Part shown: positions 44,487 to 53,851 of the stretch, one piece after another
How the letters are laid out: each line of letters opens with the position of its first letter
How positions within the stretch are numbered: position 1 is the first letter of the stretch
DNA from: Micromonosporaceae bacterium
GTDB taxonomy: Bacteria; Actinomycetota; Actinomycetes; Mycobacteriales; Micromonosporaceae
Direction of reading: 5' to 3'
DNA length: 64,000 nucleotides
NCBI GenBank assembly: GCA_020027875.1
Contig: JAHRHA010000014.1
Span: 1-64,000, forward strand
Made by a program: the position numbers and the translations under genes
Notes under the pieces: generated by a model
What the model saw: only the letters and a program-made list of their open reading frames with translations
What the model was told of the DNA's origin: nothing
The model's database searches: none

Positions 44487-47400
44487 ATGGTTAGCGACAC
44501 CGTGCCGCGGTCCGCGCCGGACGTGGCGAGGCAGGGTCGGTCCAACGGGCCACGGTCGCGACGGGATCGGGCGCTGTCACGCGTCCCGAGCCTCCTGGCC
44601 ACGTTGTTCGCGGTCATCGCGGCCCTATGCGCCCTCCTCGCGCTCGTGCCTCTGCTGCGTAGCCGCAGCGAGCCGCTCCAGGTGGCCGCCGAATACCTGG
44701 CGATCCCGCTGCGCCCCAACCTCGCTTACGCCGCGTTTCTCGGGTTGATCGCGGCGTCCTTACGGCGCCGGACCCGGGTCTCCTGGTGGATCGTCGTGCT
44801 GTTCTACTTCGGACCGTCGTTCATCGGATCTCTGGTCGGCGGGTTCAGTCAGCCGCCACTGTTCATCAGTGCGGGCATCCTCTTCGTTCTGTTGGGGCTT
44901 ACTGTGGCGGCCCGCCGGGAGTTCACCGCGCGCCTGGAGCCAGGAAACGGCTGGCGGGCGCTCGCCACGCTGGTCGCCGGCCTGATCATCGCCTCTATCC
45001 TTGGCTTCCTGCTGGTCCTGGCGTTTCCAGGGACGCTGCGATCCAGCGGCGACAAACTCACCTGGGCGGTCAACCACGTCCTCGGTGGACTCGGCACCGC
45101 CACCTCCCTCGACATCGCCGGCCGCCCGCCCGCCTTCGTGACATTCCTTTGTGGACTACTCGGCGGTCTCGCCTTCCTGGCCGCCGTGTGGGTACTCTTC
45201 CGGCCCACTCGTAGCCACGCATACCTCAACCCCGATCAAGAAGAGCGGATCCGCGCTCTGCTGGCGGCCAGCGGGGAACGGGACTCGCTCGGCTACTTCG
45301 CGACGCGCCGCGACAAAGCGGCGATCTTCTCGGCGAGTGGCAAGGCCGCCGTGACCTACCGGGTGGTGTTCGGCACCAGCCTGGCCAGCGGGGATCCGAT
45401 CGGTGACCCGGAGGCTTGGCCGCAGGCCATCGACGCGTGGCTCGCCGAGGCGCGCCAGTACGCCTGGACGCCAGGAGTGCTGGGTGCCAGCGAGGAGGGC
45501 GCCGTGGCATTCCAGCGCGCCGGACTGGACGCATTGCAGCTCGGCGACGAGGCCATCATCGAGACCGCCGAGTTCGAGCTGGATGGGAGAGCGATGCGCG
45601 GCGTACGCCAGGCGGTACGCCGGATAGAGAAGGCCGGCTACCGCACTCGGATCCGCCGCCACGCCGAGCTGACCCGGGACGAGATCTCTGCAGTGGTCGC
45701 TCGAGCGGAGGAGTGGCGCGACACAGAGGACGAGCGCGGCTTCTCGATGGCGCTCGGGCGCCTCGGCGACCCGGCGGACGGCGAGTGCGTGCTCGTCGAG
45801 GCACTGGATGACGAAGGACAGCTCAGGGCCATCCTGTCCCTCGTGCCCTGGGGCAAGCGCGGGCTCTCCCTCGATTTGATGCGCCGCGACCGAGACTCAG
45901 ACAACGGCCTCGTCGAGTTCATGGTGGTCGGACTGGTCAACGCCTCCCGGCAACTCGGCATCGAGAGAATCTCGCTTAACTTCGCCATGTTCCGGGGAGT
46001 ATTCGAGGAGGGTGGGCGCATCGGTGCGGGTCCGTTCATCCGGCTCGCCCGATCGGCGCTGCTGTTCGTCAGCCGGTGGTGGCAGCTCGAGTCGCTCTAC
46101 CGATCGAACGCCAAGTACCGCCCCGCCTGGGAGCCCAGGCTGATGTGCTTCAGAAGCTCCCGGGATCTGGCCCGGATCAGTGTGGCCACCGGGATCGCCG
46201 AAGGGTTCGTCTCCGTGCCGTCCGTCGGAGCACTCCTGCGTCGAGGGTGGGACCGGGCCCCGCTGCCAGGGGGAACCGCGGCGGCGCTATCCACAGGGGA
46301 CGGCACAACGAGCCCACTCGCACTGGCCGCGACGGTGCCGGTCGCGACCGTGCCGGGTGCGATCGCGCCGGCAGCCGTGGCCGGGCGGGGCGAACCGTAC
46401 GCCGACCTCCCGGAGCAGATGCGGATACGCCGGCTGAAGCTGGACCGGCTGCGGGCCGAGGGCATCGACCCGTACCCGGTTGGTTTCCGACGTACGGCGA
46501 CCGCGGCTGAGGTTCGGGCCGCCCACCCGGACCTTCCGCCCGACACACGCACGGGCACGACGGTCGCGGTTGCCGGGCGGGTGGTGCTGAATCGGGGATC
46601 CGGCAAGCTCTGCTTCGCCACCATCCAGGACGGCACCGGACGGATTCAGGTCATGCTCGCTGCCGACCGCGTCGGCGTTGATGCGCTCATCCGTTGGTTG
46701 CACGACGTTGATCTCGGCGACCTCGTGGGCGTGCGCGGCGAGATCATCACGAGCCGGCGCGGGGAACTGTCCGTCACGGCCGATGAATGGACGTTGACTG
46801 CGAAGTGCCTGCGCCCGCTGCCCGACAAGCACCGTGGCATGCATGACCCGGAGGCACGGGTGCGACTGCGCCATGTCGACCTCATCACCAACCCGGCGGC
46901 GCGGGACATGCTGCGACTGCGTAGCAACGCGGTGGCGGCCCTCCGGGAGTTCCTCACCGTCCGGCGGTTCCTCGAGGTCGAGACGCCGATGCTGCAACGG
47001 GTTCACGGCGGTGCCAACGCTCGGCCATTCATCACCCACATCAACGCCTACGACATGCGGCTCTACCTGAGGATCGCGCCGGAGCTCTTCCTCAAGAGAC
47101 TGCTGGTGGGTGGCGAGGAGCGGATCTTCGAGCTGAACCGTAACTTCCGCAACGAGGGGGCCGATTCCAGCCACAACCCCGAGTTCACGATGCTGGAGGC
47201 GTACGAGGCGTACGGCGACTACACCACGATGCTCCTGCTCATGCGCGGCATGATCCAGCACGCCGCGACCGCGGCGTACGGGTCACCGGTCGCACGCCGG
47301 ACCGACTCCGACGGGGCGCTGACCGAGATCGATCTCAGCGGAGAGTGGCGGGTAACGACGGTCAACGACGCCATCTCCGCGGCGCTGGGCGAGACTGTCG

Positions 47401-47888
47401 ACAATGACACCACAGTGGAGCGGTTGAATCAGCTGTGCGACGCGGCGCGAATCAGCTACGACCCGAGGTGGAGCCGCGGCGCGTTGGTGCTCGAGATGTA
47501 CGAGCACCTAGCGGAGAGCCGCACGACCGAGCCGACCTTCTACAAGGACTTCCCGACCGAGGTCTCGCCCCTCACCCGACGGCATCGGGTTGACCGGCGG
47601 ATGGCGGAACGATGGGATCTGGTCGCGTTCGGCGCCGAGATCGGCACCGCGTACTCCGAGCTGGTGGACCCGGTGGAGCAGCGGGCCCGGCTGACGGAGC
47701 AGTCGCTGCTGGCCGCGAAGGGCGACGCCGACGCGATGGAGCTCGACGAGGACTTCCTTGATGCCCTTGAGTTTGCGATGCCGCCCACCGGCGGGCTCGG
47801 CATGGGCGTGGACCGGCTCATCATGATGCTCACCGGCCGCACCATCAGAGAGACCGTACTGTTCCCCATCGTGAAGCCGCAGCCATGA
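44487..47888 (+). CDS. lysX: Bifunctional lysylphosphatidylglycerol synthetase/lysyl-tRNA synthetase LysX
   Basis: 1133 residues from ATG 44487 (the frame is open upstream through a shadow). A membrane region of about six helices (residues 35-235) is followed by an LPG-synthase DUF2156 domain (about 250-570: FSMALGRLGDPADGECVLVE, IERISLNFAMFRGVFEEGGR). A complete class II LysRS follows (about 640-1133) with an OB fold, motif 2 FELNRNFRNEGADSSHNPEF and motif 3 GLGMGVDRLIMMLTGR. It charges lysine to tRNA and transfers it to phosphatidylglycerol, lowering the surface charge against cationic peptides. Same architecture as mycobacterial LysX. Confidence 0.95.
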   Translation: MVSDTVPRSAPDVARQGRSNGPRSRRDRALSRVPSLLATLFAVIAALCALLALVPLLRSRSEPLQVAAEYLAIPLRPNLAYAAFLGLIAASLRRRTRVSWWIVVLFYFGPSFIGSLVGGFSQPPLFISAGILFVLLGLTVAARREFTARLEPGNGWRALATLVAGLIIASILGFLLVLAFPGTLRSSGDKLTWAVNHVLGGLGTATSLDIAGRPPAFVTFLCGLLGGLAFLAAVWVLFRPTRSHAYLNPDQEERIRALLAASGERDSLGYFATRRDKAAIFSASGKAAVTYRVVFGTSLASGDPIGDPEAWPQAIDAWLAEARQYAWTPGVLGASEEGAVAFQRAGLDALQLGDEAIIETAEFELDGRAMRGVRQAVRRIEKAGYRTRIRRHAELTRDEISAVVARAEEWRDTEDERGFSMALGRLGDPADGECVLVEALDDEGQLRAILSLVPWGKRGLSLDLMRRDRDSDNGLVEFMVVGLVNASRQLGIERISLNFAMFRGVFEEGGRIGAGPFIRLARSALLFVSRWWQLESLYRSNAKYRPAWEPRLMCFRSSRDLARISVATGIAEGFVSVPSVGALLRRGWDRAPLPGGTAAALSTGDGTTSPLALAATVPVATVPGAIAPAAVAGRGEPYADLPEQMRIRRLKLDRLRAEGIDPYPVGFRRTATAAEVRAAHPDLPPDTRTGTTVAVAGRVVLNRGSGKLCFATIQDGTGRIQVMLAADRVGVDALIRWLHDVDLGDLVGVRGEIITSRRGELSVTADEWTLTAKCLRPLPDKHRGMHDPEARVRLRHVDLITNPAARDMLRLRSNAVAALREFLTVRRFLEVETPMLQRVHGGANARPFITHINAYDMRLYLRIAPELFLKRLLVGGEERIFELNRNFRNEGADSSHNPEFTMLEAYEAYGDYTTMLLLMRGMIQHAATAAYGSPVARRTDSDGALTEIDLSGEWRVTTVNDAISAALGETVDNDTTVERLNQLCDAARISYDPRWSRGALVLEMYEHLAESRTTEPTFYKDFPTEVSPLTRRHRVDRRMAERWDLVAFGAEIGTAYSELVDPVEQRARLTEQSLLAAKGDADAMELDEDFLDALEFAMPPTGGLGMGVDRLIMMLTGRTIRETVLFPIVKPQP

Positions 47889-48628
47889 CCGGTTGGTACC
47901 AGCAGCAGATCGTCGCGCCCGGCAAGCAGCCGTTGGCGGTGCTGTTTTTCGCCTTCGTCGTGACGTTTCTCTTCATCCGCCTCAGCGTGCGGATGATCCG
48001 GGCCGAGGTGCGGTGGTGGCCCGGCAACGTAAAACCCGGCGGGCTGCATGTGCATCACGTCGTGTTCGGGATTGTGTTCATGCTGGTGGCCGGCGCTGGC
48101 GGGTTCAGCTCGATAGGTGGCGTGACCCCATGGGCCGAGATCTTCGCCGGGCTCTTCGGCTGTGGTGCCGCGCTGGTACTGGACGAGTTCGCGCTCGTCC
48201 TGCATCTGCGCGACGTCTACTGGAGCGAGCAGGGGCGCACGTCGGTGGATGCGATCTTTCTCAGTGTCGCGGTCTTCGGGTTGCTGCTGATCGGGGTCGC
48301 GCCGTTCGGTGTGAACGATGTCGCTGTCGAGGGTGCGCCCTACGCCGCGTGGAACTACGCCTGGGCGGTGCTGTTCAATGGTGCGCTCGTCGTGCTGACC
48401 TTCCTCAAGGGCAAGATCTGGACCGGGCTGCTCGGCATCCTCCTGCCATTCCTGGCCTTCGTCGGTGCCCTGCGGCTGGCCCGGCCAGCGTCGCCGTGGG
48501 CGCGGTGGCGCTACCGGGCCGGGAGCCGCAAGGAGGGCCGCGCCGTACGTCGTGATGAGCGTCATCGTGCCCGCTGGGTCATGAGGCGCAAGCGCGTTCA
48601 GGACACCCTCGCCGGCCGCCCCGGCTGA
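47885..48628 (+). CDS. Membrane protein of the lysX neighbourhood (Rv1639c-like)
   Basis: 247 residues, start overlapping the lysX stop (ATGA). Six helices, with RWWPGNVKPGGLHVHHVVFG and ALVLDEFALVLHLRDVYWSE as distinctive polar-flanked blocks, and a strongly basic C-terminus (about 205-247). Mycobacteria carry a membrane gene of this type next to lysX (Rv1639c/Rv1640c), supporting a shared role in lysyl-lipid metabolism or flipping. This link is by context only. Confidence 0.8.
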   Translation: MTGWYQQQIVAPGKQPLAVLFFAFVVTFLFIRLSVRMIRAEVRWWPGNVKPGGLHVHHVVFGIVFMLVAGAGGFSSIGGVTPWAEIFAGLFGCGAALVLDEFALVLHLRDVYWSEQGRTSVDAIFLSVAVFGLLLIGVAPFGVNDVAVEGAPYAAWNYAWAVLFNGALVVLTFLKGKIWTGLLGILLPFLAFVGALRLARPASPWARWRYRAGSRKEGRAVRRDERHRARWVMRRKRVQDTLAGRPG

Positions 48629-48679
48629 GCGGGCGAGAGCCCGCCGAACGACCGACCGCTTCGAGTGGCGTCGCGCCGG

Positions 48680-49257
48680 TCATGGTGCGGTGAGGATCTC
48701 AGGCCCAGCCGAGGAAACCGCGATGGTGTGTTCGGAGTGGGCCGCGCGAGTGCCGTCGGCGGTGACTACGGTCCAACCGTCGGAGAGGGTGCGGCCGCCA
48801 TCGCCACCCCCCTCGATGAGCATGGGTTCGAGCGCTAGGACGAGCCCTTCGCGCAGGAGCATGCCGCGATTCGGGCGGCCGGTGTTCGGTACGTGTGGGT
48901 CCTCGTGCATGGCGGTGCCAACGCCATGGCCGCCCAGCCCTCTCGGCAGGCCATATCCGCCCGCCCGGGCCGTGGTCTCGATCGCATGCGAGACATCGCC
49001 GAGTCGCGCGCCCGGCCGCGCGGCCTCGATGCCGGCGGCAAGCGAGGCGAGGGTGGTGTCGATCAACCGGCGTCCGGCAGCATCGATCTCGCCAATCCCG
49101 ACCGTGATCGCCGCGTCGCCATGGTAGCCGTCGATGTATGCCCCGCAGTCGATGGACAGCAGGTCACCCGCCTGGAGCACGCGACCATCCGGGATGCCGT
49201 GAACCACCGCTTCGTTGACAGACAGACAAAGAACGCCAGGGTACGGCGTCGGAGCCC
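48680..49257 (-). pseudogene. map: Methionine aminopeptidase type I, 5'-deleted
   Basis: The reading from APTPYPGVLCLSVNEAVVHG to the stop covers roughly the last 190 residues of a MetAP that should be about 255 long. The five metal ligands are all present (SIDCGAYIDGYHGD, GGHGVGTAMHED, LALEPML, AHSEHTIAV). The first 60 or so codons and the start are absent. Upstream the frame runs into unrelated sequence that belongs to the divergent HTH gene's promoter. Intact catalytic residues suggest a recent deletion. This is not the housekeeping map if the genome has another copy. Confidence 0.75.
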
Positions 49258-49310
49258 GACTTGAGGACGACCACAGCCGAGATTCTAATACCAGGATTAC
49301 TATCTCTTTC

Positions 49311-49616
49311 GTGGTCCGGACACCGCTTACCGCGGACGAGCGCAAACGGGGACTGGCCCTCGGCCGGGCGCTACAACGAGCCCGCGGCCGTCGTAGCGCC
49401 GCCGACGTCGCCCGCCAGGCCGGCATCTCCCTCGATACGCTTCGCAAGATCGAACGTGGTGCGATCGCCACGCCGGCGTTCTTCACCGTCGCCGCGCTAG
49501 CCCGTGCGCTGCGGATCGACCTGACCTGGCTGGCCGACTCCATGTCAGGAAAGGACACCGCCGACGCCCAAGATCTCTCAGAAGATCCACGGCAGGTCGG
49601 TATGGTACCCCTCTGA
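49311..49616 (+). CDS. XRE-type HTH regulator of the type normally paired with map
   Basis: 101 residues from GTG 49311. MVRTPLTADERKRGLALGRA then RRSAADVARQAGISLDTLRK and IERGAIATPAFFTVAALARA form an XRE helix-turn-helix. Very similar small HTH genes stand divergent from a methionine aminopeptidase in streptomycetes (from memory, not searched). Here the partner map is 5'-truncated while the regulator is intact. Confidence 0.8.
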   Translation: MVRTPLTADERKRGLALGRALQRARGRRSAADVARQAGISLDTLRKIERGAIATPAFFTVAALARALRIDLTWLADSMSGKDTADAQDLSEDPRQVGMVPL

Positions 49617-49639
49617 CCTGCACGATCGGAGAGCGGGAG

Positions 49640-52033
49640 GTGTCAGTGGGGGTCGCTTCGGCGTACGCCTGTTGGGTCGTGCGCAGGCTGCCGGCCTGGT
49701 CGGTCGTCTCGCTCGCGCTGCTCGCCTTGATCGTCCTTCCCGCGGCGCCCGCGGTGGCACACGACGTCGGCGGCGTCGGCGCGACCAACTTTCAGACCAC
49801 TCTGTCGACAATGACGCCGGCGGTGTCCGGGCTGAGCCTGCGGGTCATCGAGAACGGCAGCCGGCTAGAACTGCGCAACGACACGGCCACCGACGTGATC
49901 GTGGCGGGCTATGGGGGTGAGCCCTACGCGCGGGTCGGGCCGACCGGCGTATTCGTCAACGACAGCTCGCCCGCCACCTACCTCAACGCGAACCGCTTCT
50001 CCACCACACCGGTGCCGCAGGGCGTGGACGGAAAGCAGGCGCCGGCGTGGCGTCAGGTGTCGGAGGAGCCCCTATGGCGCTGGCACGACCACCGGGTCCA
50101 CTGGATGCTGCAGACGCTGCCTCCGGCGGTGGCCGCCGACCCGACGTCGCCCCACCTGATCAGCTCGTGGACCGTGACGCTCGAGTACGGCGGCGAACGA
50201 CTCTCTGCCCTCGGGTCGCTGACATGGGTGCCCGGTCCGTCGCCGTGGCCATGGTTCGCGGTTGTCCTCGTGGTCGCGGCGGCCGTCGCCGCCAGCACTC
50301 TGCTGACCCGTCCGCACCGGGTCCTGGCGGCCGCGACGGCGTTGCTTCTGGCCGCGGATCTGGTGCACGGCCTCGGTGTCATGCTCGCCACGTTGGGGAC
50401 ACTGCCGCAGCGGTTGGAGGCACTCCTCGGCGCCGAGGCGCTGCTGATCTGGCCATTCGCGATCTTCGCAACGTGGCTGCTGTGGTGCAGACACACTCGC
50501 GCAGCTTGGCTCTCCGCCGGCCTCGGCCTCATCATGGCGACGACGCTCGCGCTCGACGATGCACCCGTGTGGTGGCGCTCCTCCGCGCCATCCGCGCTGC
50601 CGGCCCTGGCCAACCGCGCGACGGTGGCGGTAGTGGTTGGCCTGGGCCTAGGCCTCGTCGCGGCCCTACCACTGCTGCTGCGGCGCCATAGCTCTGCGGC
50701 TCGGCCGTGGGACGCAGCGGCGCCGGCCGACCCCGGTCCGACGTTGCCTGACTCTACGGCTTTTATGTCCGACTCAGCCGACCTTCCGGCTGGTTCGGCG
50801 ACGGACCGGGGAGTGGGTCGGCGGCAGGTAGCGGGGTACCTCGCGGCCGGTGCCCTGGGCGCCCTCGCCGGTACGGCCGCGGGCGCCGCCGGCGCGAGTC
50901 CGCGCCCGAGCGCACCGGGTGAGACGCTCGGCATTGCGCGGGCGGATGTCGGCACTCGGACGGTGCCGTTCCACGGCGAGCACCAGGCGGGGATCGCGAC
51001 GCCGGTCAAGCCCCAGGCGCGGGTGTGGGTCGCCGGGTTCGACCTGTCCCCCGGCACCAAAGCGGCGGGGCTGCGGCAGCTATTGCGCCGCTGGAGTGAC
51101 GCGGCGGCCAAGCTGACGTCGGGCCAACAACGCGGGGCGACCGACGACACGGTCACGACCGGACTCGGCCCGGCGGCGCTGACGGTCACCGTCGGGTTCG
51201 GACCATCGCTCTTCGGCAAGGCGGGTATCCCCGAGTCGGCCCGCCCGGCTGGGCTGGCCGCCCTGCCCGCGTTCCCCGGTGAGCGGCTCGATACGGCCCG
51301 CGGCGACGGCGATCTGGGCCTGGTCGTCTCGGCCGACGACGCCGTGGTGGTCGCGCACGCCGCCCGGGTGCTACGGCGGCTCGCCGCTGGTGTGGCGACG
51401 CCGCGGTGGCAGATGTCGGGCTTCAACGCCGCGCGGGGGACCGGATCCGACACCGCGACACCGCGCAACCTCATGGGCCAGGTTGACGGAACGAACAACC
51501 CTCGACCGACGGACCCGGACTTCGCCGCCAAGGTCTTCGTCGGCCCTCGGTCCGACCCGCGGTGGCTTCGCGGGGGCTCCTATCTCGTGGTGCGCCGGAT
51601 CCGCATGCTGCTCGATGACTGGGATGGCCTGCCACTGGAGGAGCAGGAGCGAGTCATCGGCCGGCGTAAGGACACTGGTGCTCCACTGTCAGGCGGGGGC
51701 GAGCGTACCGCGGCGGATTTCGGGGCACGGGCTGCGGACGGGAGCCTCGCCATCGCCGCCAATGCCCACATGCGGCTGGCTACGCCCGCGTTCAATGAGG
51801 GGGCGGCGATGCTGCGGCGAGGATTCTCCTATGTGGACGGCGACGAGTCCGGCCTGCTCTTTCTGGCCTGGCAGGCCGATCCCCGGCGGGGCTTCATCCC
51901 GGTACAGCGCCGCCTGGTCGAGGCCGACGCGTTGAGCCGGTTCATCCGACACGAGACCAGCGCACTGTTTGCCATGCCCGGTGGGGTCGCCCCCGGCGGA
52001 TACGTCGGCCAGAACCTCGTGGAGACACCGTGA
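49640..52033 (+). CDS. Fusion of a membrane-anchored exported domain with a DyP-type (EfeB-like) peroxidase
   Basis: 797 residues from GTG 49640 (GTG 49646 with GGGAGG is an alternative). A signal (to Ala40) precedes an extracytoplasmic beta domain (41-200) ending in PLWRWHDHRVHW (145-155). Five helices follow (about 204-347), then an internal twin-Arg helix GVGRRQVAGYLAAGALGALA (391-410) and a complete DyP domain (425-797). The DyP catalytic features are GQVDGT with Asp616, His710 (heme ligand position, NAHMRLA) and Arg727 (LRRGFSY). DyP enzymes oxidise with peroxide or act on heme/iron. The frame is continuous, so this is a real fusion. The next gene, a cupredoxin, overlaps by 4 nt. Confidence 0.85.
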   Translation: MSVGVASAYACWVVRRLPAWSVVSLALLALIVLPAAPAVAHDVGGVGATNFQTTLSTMTPAVSGLSLRVIENGSRLELRNDTATDVIVAGYGGEPYARVGPTGVFVNDSSPATYLNANRFSTTPVPQGVDGKQAPAWRQVSEEPLWRWHDHRVHWMLQTLPPAVAADPTSPHLISSWTVTLEYGGERLSALGSLTWVPGPSPWPWFAVVLVVAAAVAASTLLTRPHRVLAAATALLLAADLVHGLGVMLATLGTLPQRLEALLGAEALLIWPFAIFATWLLWCRHTRAAWLSAGLGLIMATTLALDDAPVWWRSSAPSALPALANRATVAVVVGLGLGLVAALPLLLRRHSSAARPWDAAAPADPGPTLPDSTAFMSDSADLPAGSATDRGVGRRQVAGYLAAGALGALAGTAAGAAGASPRPSAPGETLGIARADVGTRTVPFHGEHQAGIATPVKPQARVWVAGFDLSPGTKAAGLRQLLRRWSDAAAKLTSGQQRGATDDTVTTGLGPAALTVTVGFGPSLFGKAGIPESARPAGLAALPAFPGERLDTARGDGDLGLVVSADDAVVVAHAARVLRRLAAGVATPRWQMSGFNAARGTGSDTATPRNLMGQVDGTNNPRPTDPDFAAKVFVGPRSDPRWLRGGSYLVVRRIRMLLDDWDGLPLEEQERVIGRRKDTGAPLSGGGERTAADFGARAADGSLAIAANAHMRLATPAFNEGAAMLRRGFSYVDGDESGLLFLAWQADPRRGFIPVQRRLVEADALSRFIRHETSALFAMPGGVAPGGYVGQNLVETP

Positions 52034-52512
52034 GCGATGTCCCCGTATGCCGTCTGATGTCGACTCGCGGGGCTGCGCTCCTGGTGACCGCGCTGACGAT
52101 ATCCGGCGCCTCCGGATGTGCGCTGTGGGGACCGGAGGGCGGACCTGGCGGTGCTGGCCTAGCTGCGCCGACCGCGTCTGCGGAGGCGGCGGTTGACGCC
52201 GTGCTCGGTCCGGACGGTGTGCAGCGGGTGGAGGTGATGGCGGGCGACGACCTGCGCCTCTCCCCATCCGTGGTGCGTGCCCGCCCGGGAGTGATCGAGT
52301 TCCGGTTCCGCAACATCGGCATGACGCCCCACGACGTGCGGCTCACCGTGACCGGTGCCGAGGATCCCGCAAACACGGCACCCGGCACCGGCAATCTCAA
52401 CGGCGGCCAGGCACAGACCGTGCGAGTGACGGTCGACCGCGCCGGCCGGTACCCCTTCCCATGCCTCTACCACGTCAGCAGCGGCATGCAGGGCACTCTC
52501 GAGGTCGTCTAA
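52030..52512 (+). CDS. Cupredoxin-domain lipoprotein with a type 1 copper site
   Basis: 160 residues, GTG start overlapping the DyP fusion stop. Lipoprotein signal with ASGC (Cys30). The cupredoxin fold (65-160) keeps the classic copper ligands His101 (TPHDV), Cys145 (PFPCLYH), His148 and Met153 (SGMQG). It should be a small extracytoplasmic electron carrier. EfeUOB iron-uptake systems combine a DyP (EfeB) with a cupredoxin-containing EfeO. Here only these two parts occur, without an EfeU permease or M75 domain. Confidence 0.85.
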   Translation: MSDVPVCRLMSTRGAALLVTALTISGASGCALWGPEGGPGGAGLAAPTASAEAAVDAVLGPDGVQRVEVMAGDDLRLSPSVVRARPGVIEFRFRNIGMTPHDVRLTVTGAEDPANTAPGTGNLNGGQAQTVRVTVDRAGRYPFPCLYHVSSGMQGTLEVV

Positions 52513-52901
52513 ACGGCGGTGGCGCGCTCGGCGTCCGAGCGTTCGACGCAGAACTCGTTGCCCTCGGGGTCGGCTAGGACGGCCCATCCGGTCCCGTCCG
52601 GCCTTCTGTGGTCGGCGAAGAGACTGGCGCCGACACCGAGCAGCCGGACTACCTCCTCGTCACGGCTGCGGTCGGTTGGCACGACGTCGAGATGAATCCT
52701 GTTCTTGACGACCTTGCCCTCGGGCACGCCGATGAAGAGCAGGTTGGGGTGGCCCTGCGGGCCGATGAGGCACGCCTCGGGGTCGCCGGGAGCGTTGCTC
52801 TCCTTTGGGTCTTCGCGGTAACCGGTCACCTGGCTCCAGAAACCGGCCAGGGTGTACGGATCGCGGCAGTCGAAGGTGATGTGTCTGATGCGCACGGTCA
52901 T
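52509..52901 (-). CDS. VOC-family protein (glyoxalase-like)
   Basis: 130 residues from ATG 52901, chosen for AGGAAGG upstream and because MTVRIRHITFDCRDPYTLAG is the usual start; a longer frame lacks similarity. Glyoxalase_6-type domain with LLFIGVPEGKVVKNRIHLDV, then GTGWAVLADPEGNEFCVE. Substrate unknown. Convergent 4-nt overlap with the cupredoxin gene. Confidence 0.85.
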   Translation of the reverse strand: MTVRIRHITFDCRDPYTLAGFWSQVTGYREDPKESNAPGDPEACLIGPQGHPNLLFIGVPEGKVVKNRIHLDVVPTDRSRDEEVVRLLGVGASLFADHRRPDGTGWAVLADPEGNEFCVERSDAERATAV

Positions 52902-53067
52902 GTGTAGATCCTTCCTGGTTGAGGGTGGCGCATCGCGCTCTGCCCTGTGAGCAGCGACACCGCAACCGTGCGGGTGCATCCTGGCAGCCAGGTCCGACAC
53001 CTTCGCCGGTTGTTAAGGTTGACAGCCTGTGCTGCGTCAGCGCTGTCCACAACCCCCAGGAGCACCG

Positions 53068-53832
53068 ATGACCACGCCCACCGCCCGGTCGCCGGAAGCC
53101 GCGTCGCCGGAAGCCCTTTCGCAGGAAGTGCCGGACTATGGTGCATCCGGTCACTACGACTCGAGCTACTTCGCGTGGCAGAACGCCAACATCGAGGTCA
53201 AAACCAAGATCAAGGCAAGGCGGTTCGCGCCCTACATCCGCCCCACCGACGTTGTCGTCGACTTCGGCTGCGCCGGTGGAGGCATGCTCGCCGCCCTGCC
53301 GGGTGCGCGCAAGATCGGCGTCGAGCTCAACGACGTAGCCCGCGAGTCAGCGATCAAGGAGCATGGCCTCGAGGCGTACAAGTCGCTCGACGTCACGCCG
53401 GACCACGTCGCCGATGTGATCGTCTCCAACCACACGCTGGAGCATCTCGCCTCGCCCTATGAGGCGCTGCGCCAGCTGCGCAGCAAACTCAGGCCAGGCG
53501 GGACACTGGTGCTGGTGCTGCCGATCGACGACTGGCGCGCCCAGCGGCGGTGGGACCCGGCCGACATCAACCGCCACCTCTACACCTGGTCTCCGATGAA
53601 CCTGGGCAACCTGCTCGATGAGGCGGGCTGGCATCCCACGGAGATGCGGGTGATCCGACGGACCCTTATGCGCGGCTTTGCTACCTTCGCCAAGCTGCCG
53701 CGGCCGATCTTTGACGCCGTGAGTTGGGGCTTCTCGGTGCTACGGCATCGGCAGGAACTGTTGGCGGTCGCCACGCTGCCGACTGCGGCGGAGGCACCCA
53801 TCATCCCGACGCAGCCACACCCGTACCACTGA
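53068..53832 (+). CDS. Class I SAM-dependent methyltransferase
   Basis: 254 residues from ATG 53068 (AGGAGC upstream). A short repeated N-terminus (SPEAASPEAL) and the aromatic motif GHYDSSYFAWQNANIEVKTK precede motif I VVVDFGCAGGGML (62-74), then VIVSNHTLEHLASPYEALRQ and LRPGGTLVLVLPIDDW. A C-terminal helical segment follows. The HYD.SYF.WQ opening is typical of methyltransferases of glycan or antibiotic pathways, but the substrate cannot be named. Monocistronic. Confidence 0.82.
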   Translation: MTTPTARSPEAASPEALSQEVPDYGASGHYDSSYFAWQNANIEVKTKIKARRFAPYIRPTDVVVDFGCAGGGMLAALPGARKIGVELNDVARESAIKEHGLEAYKSLDVTPDHVADVIVSNHTLEHLASPYEALRQLRSKLRPGGTLVLVLPIDDWRAQRRWDPADINRHLYTWSPMNLGNLLDEAGWHPTEMRVIRRTLMRGFATFAKLPRPIFDAVSWGFSVLRHRQELLAVATLPTAAEAPIIPTQPHPYH

Positions 53833-53851
53833 CGACGGGGCACCGTAGGCG

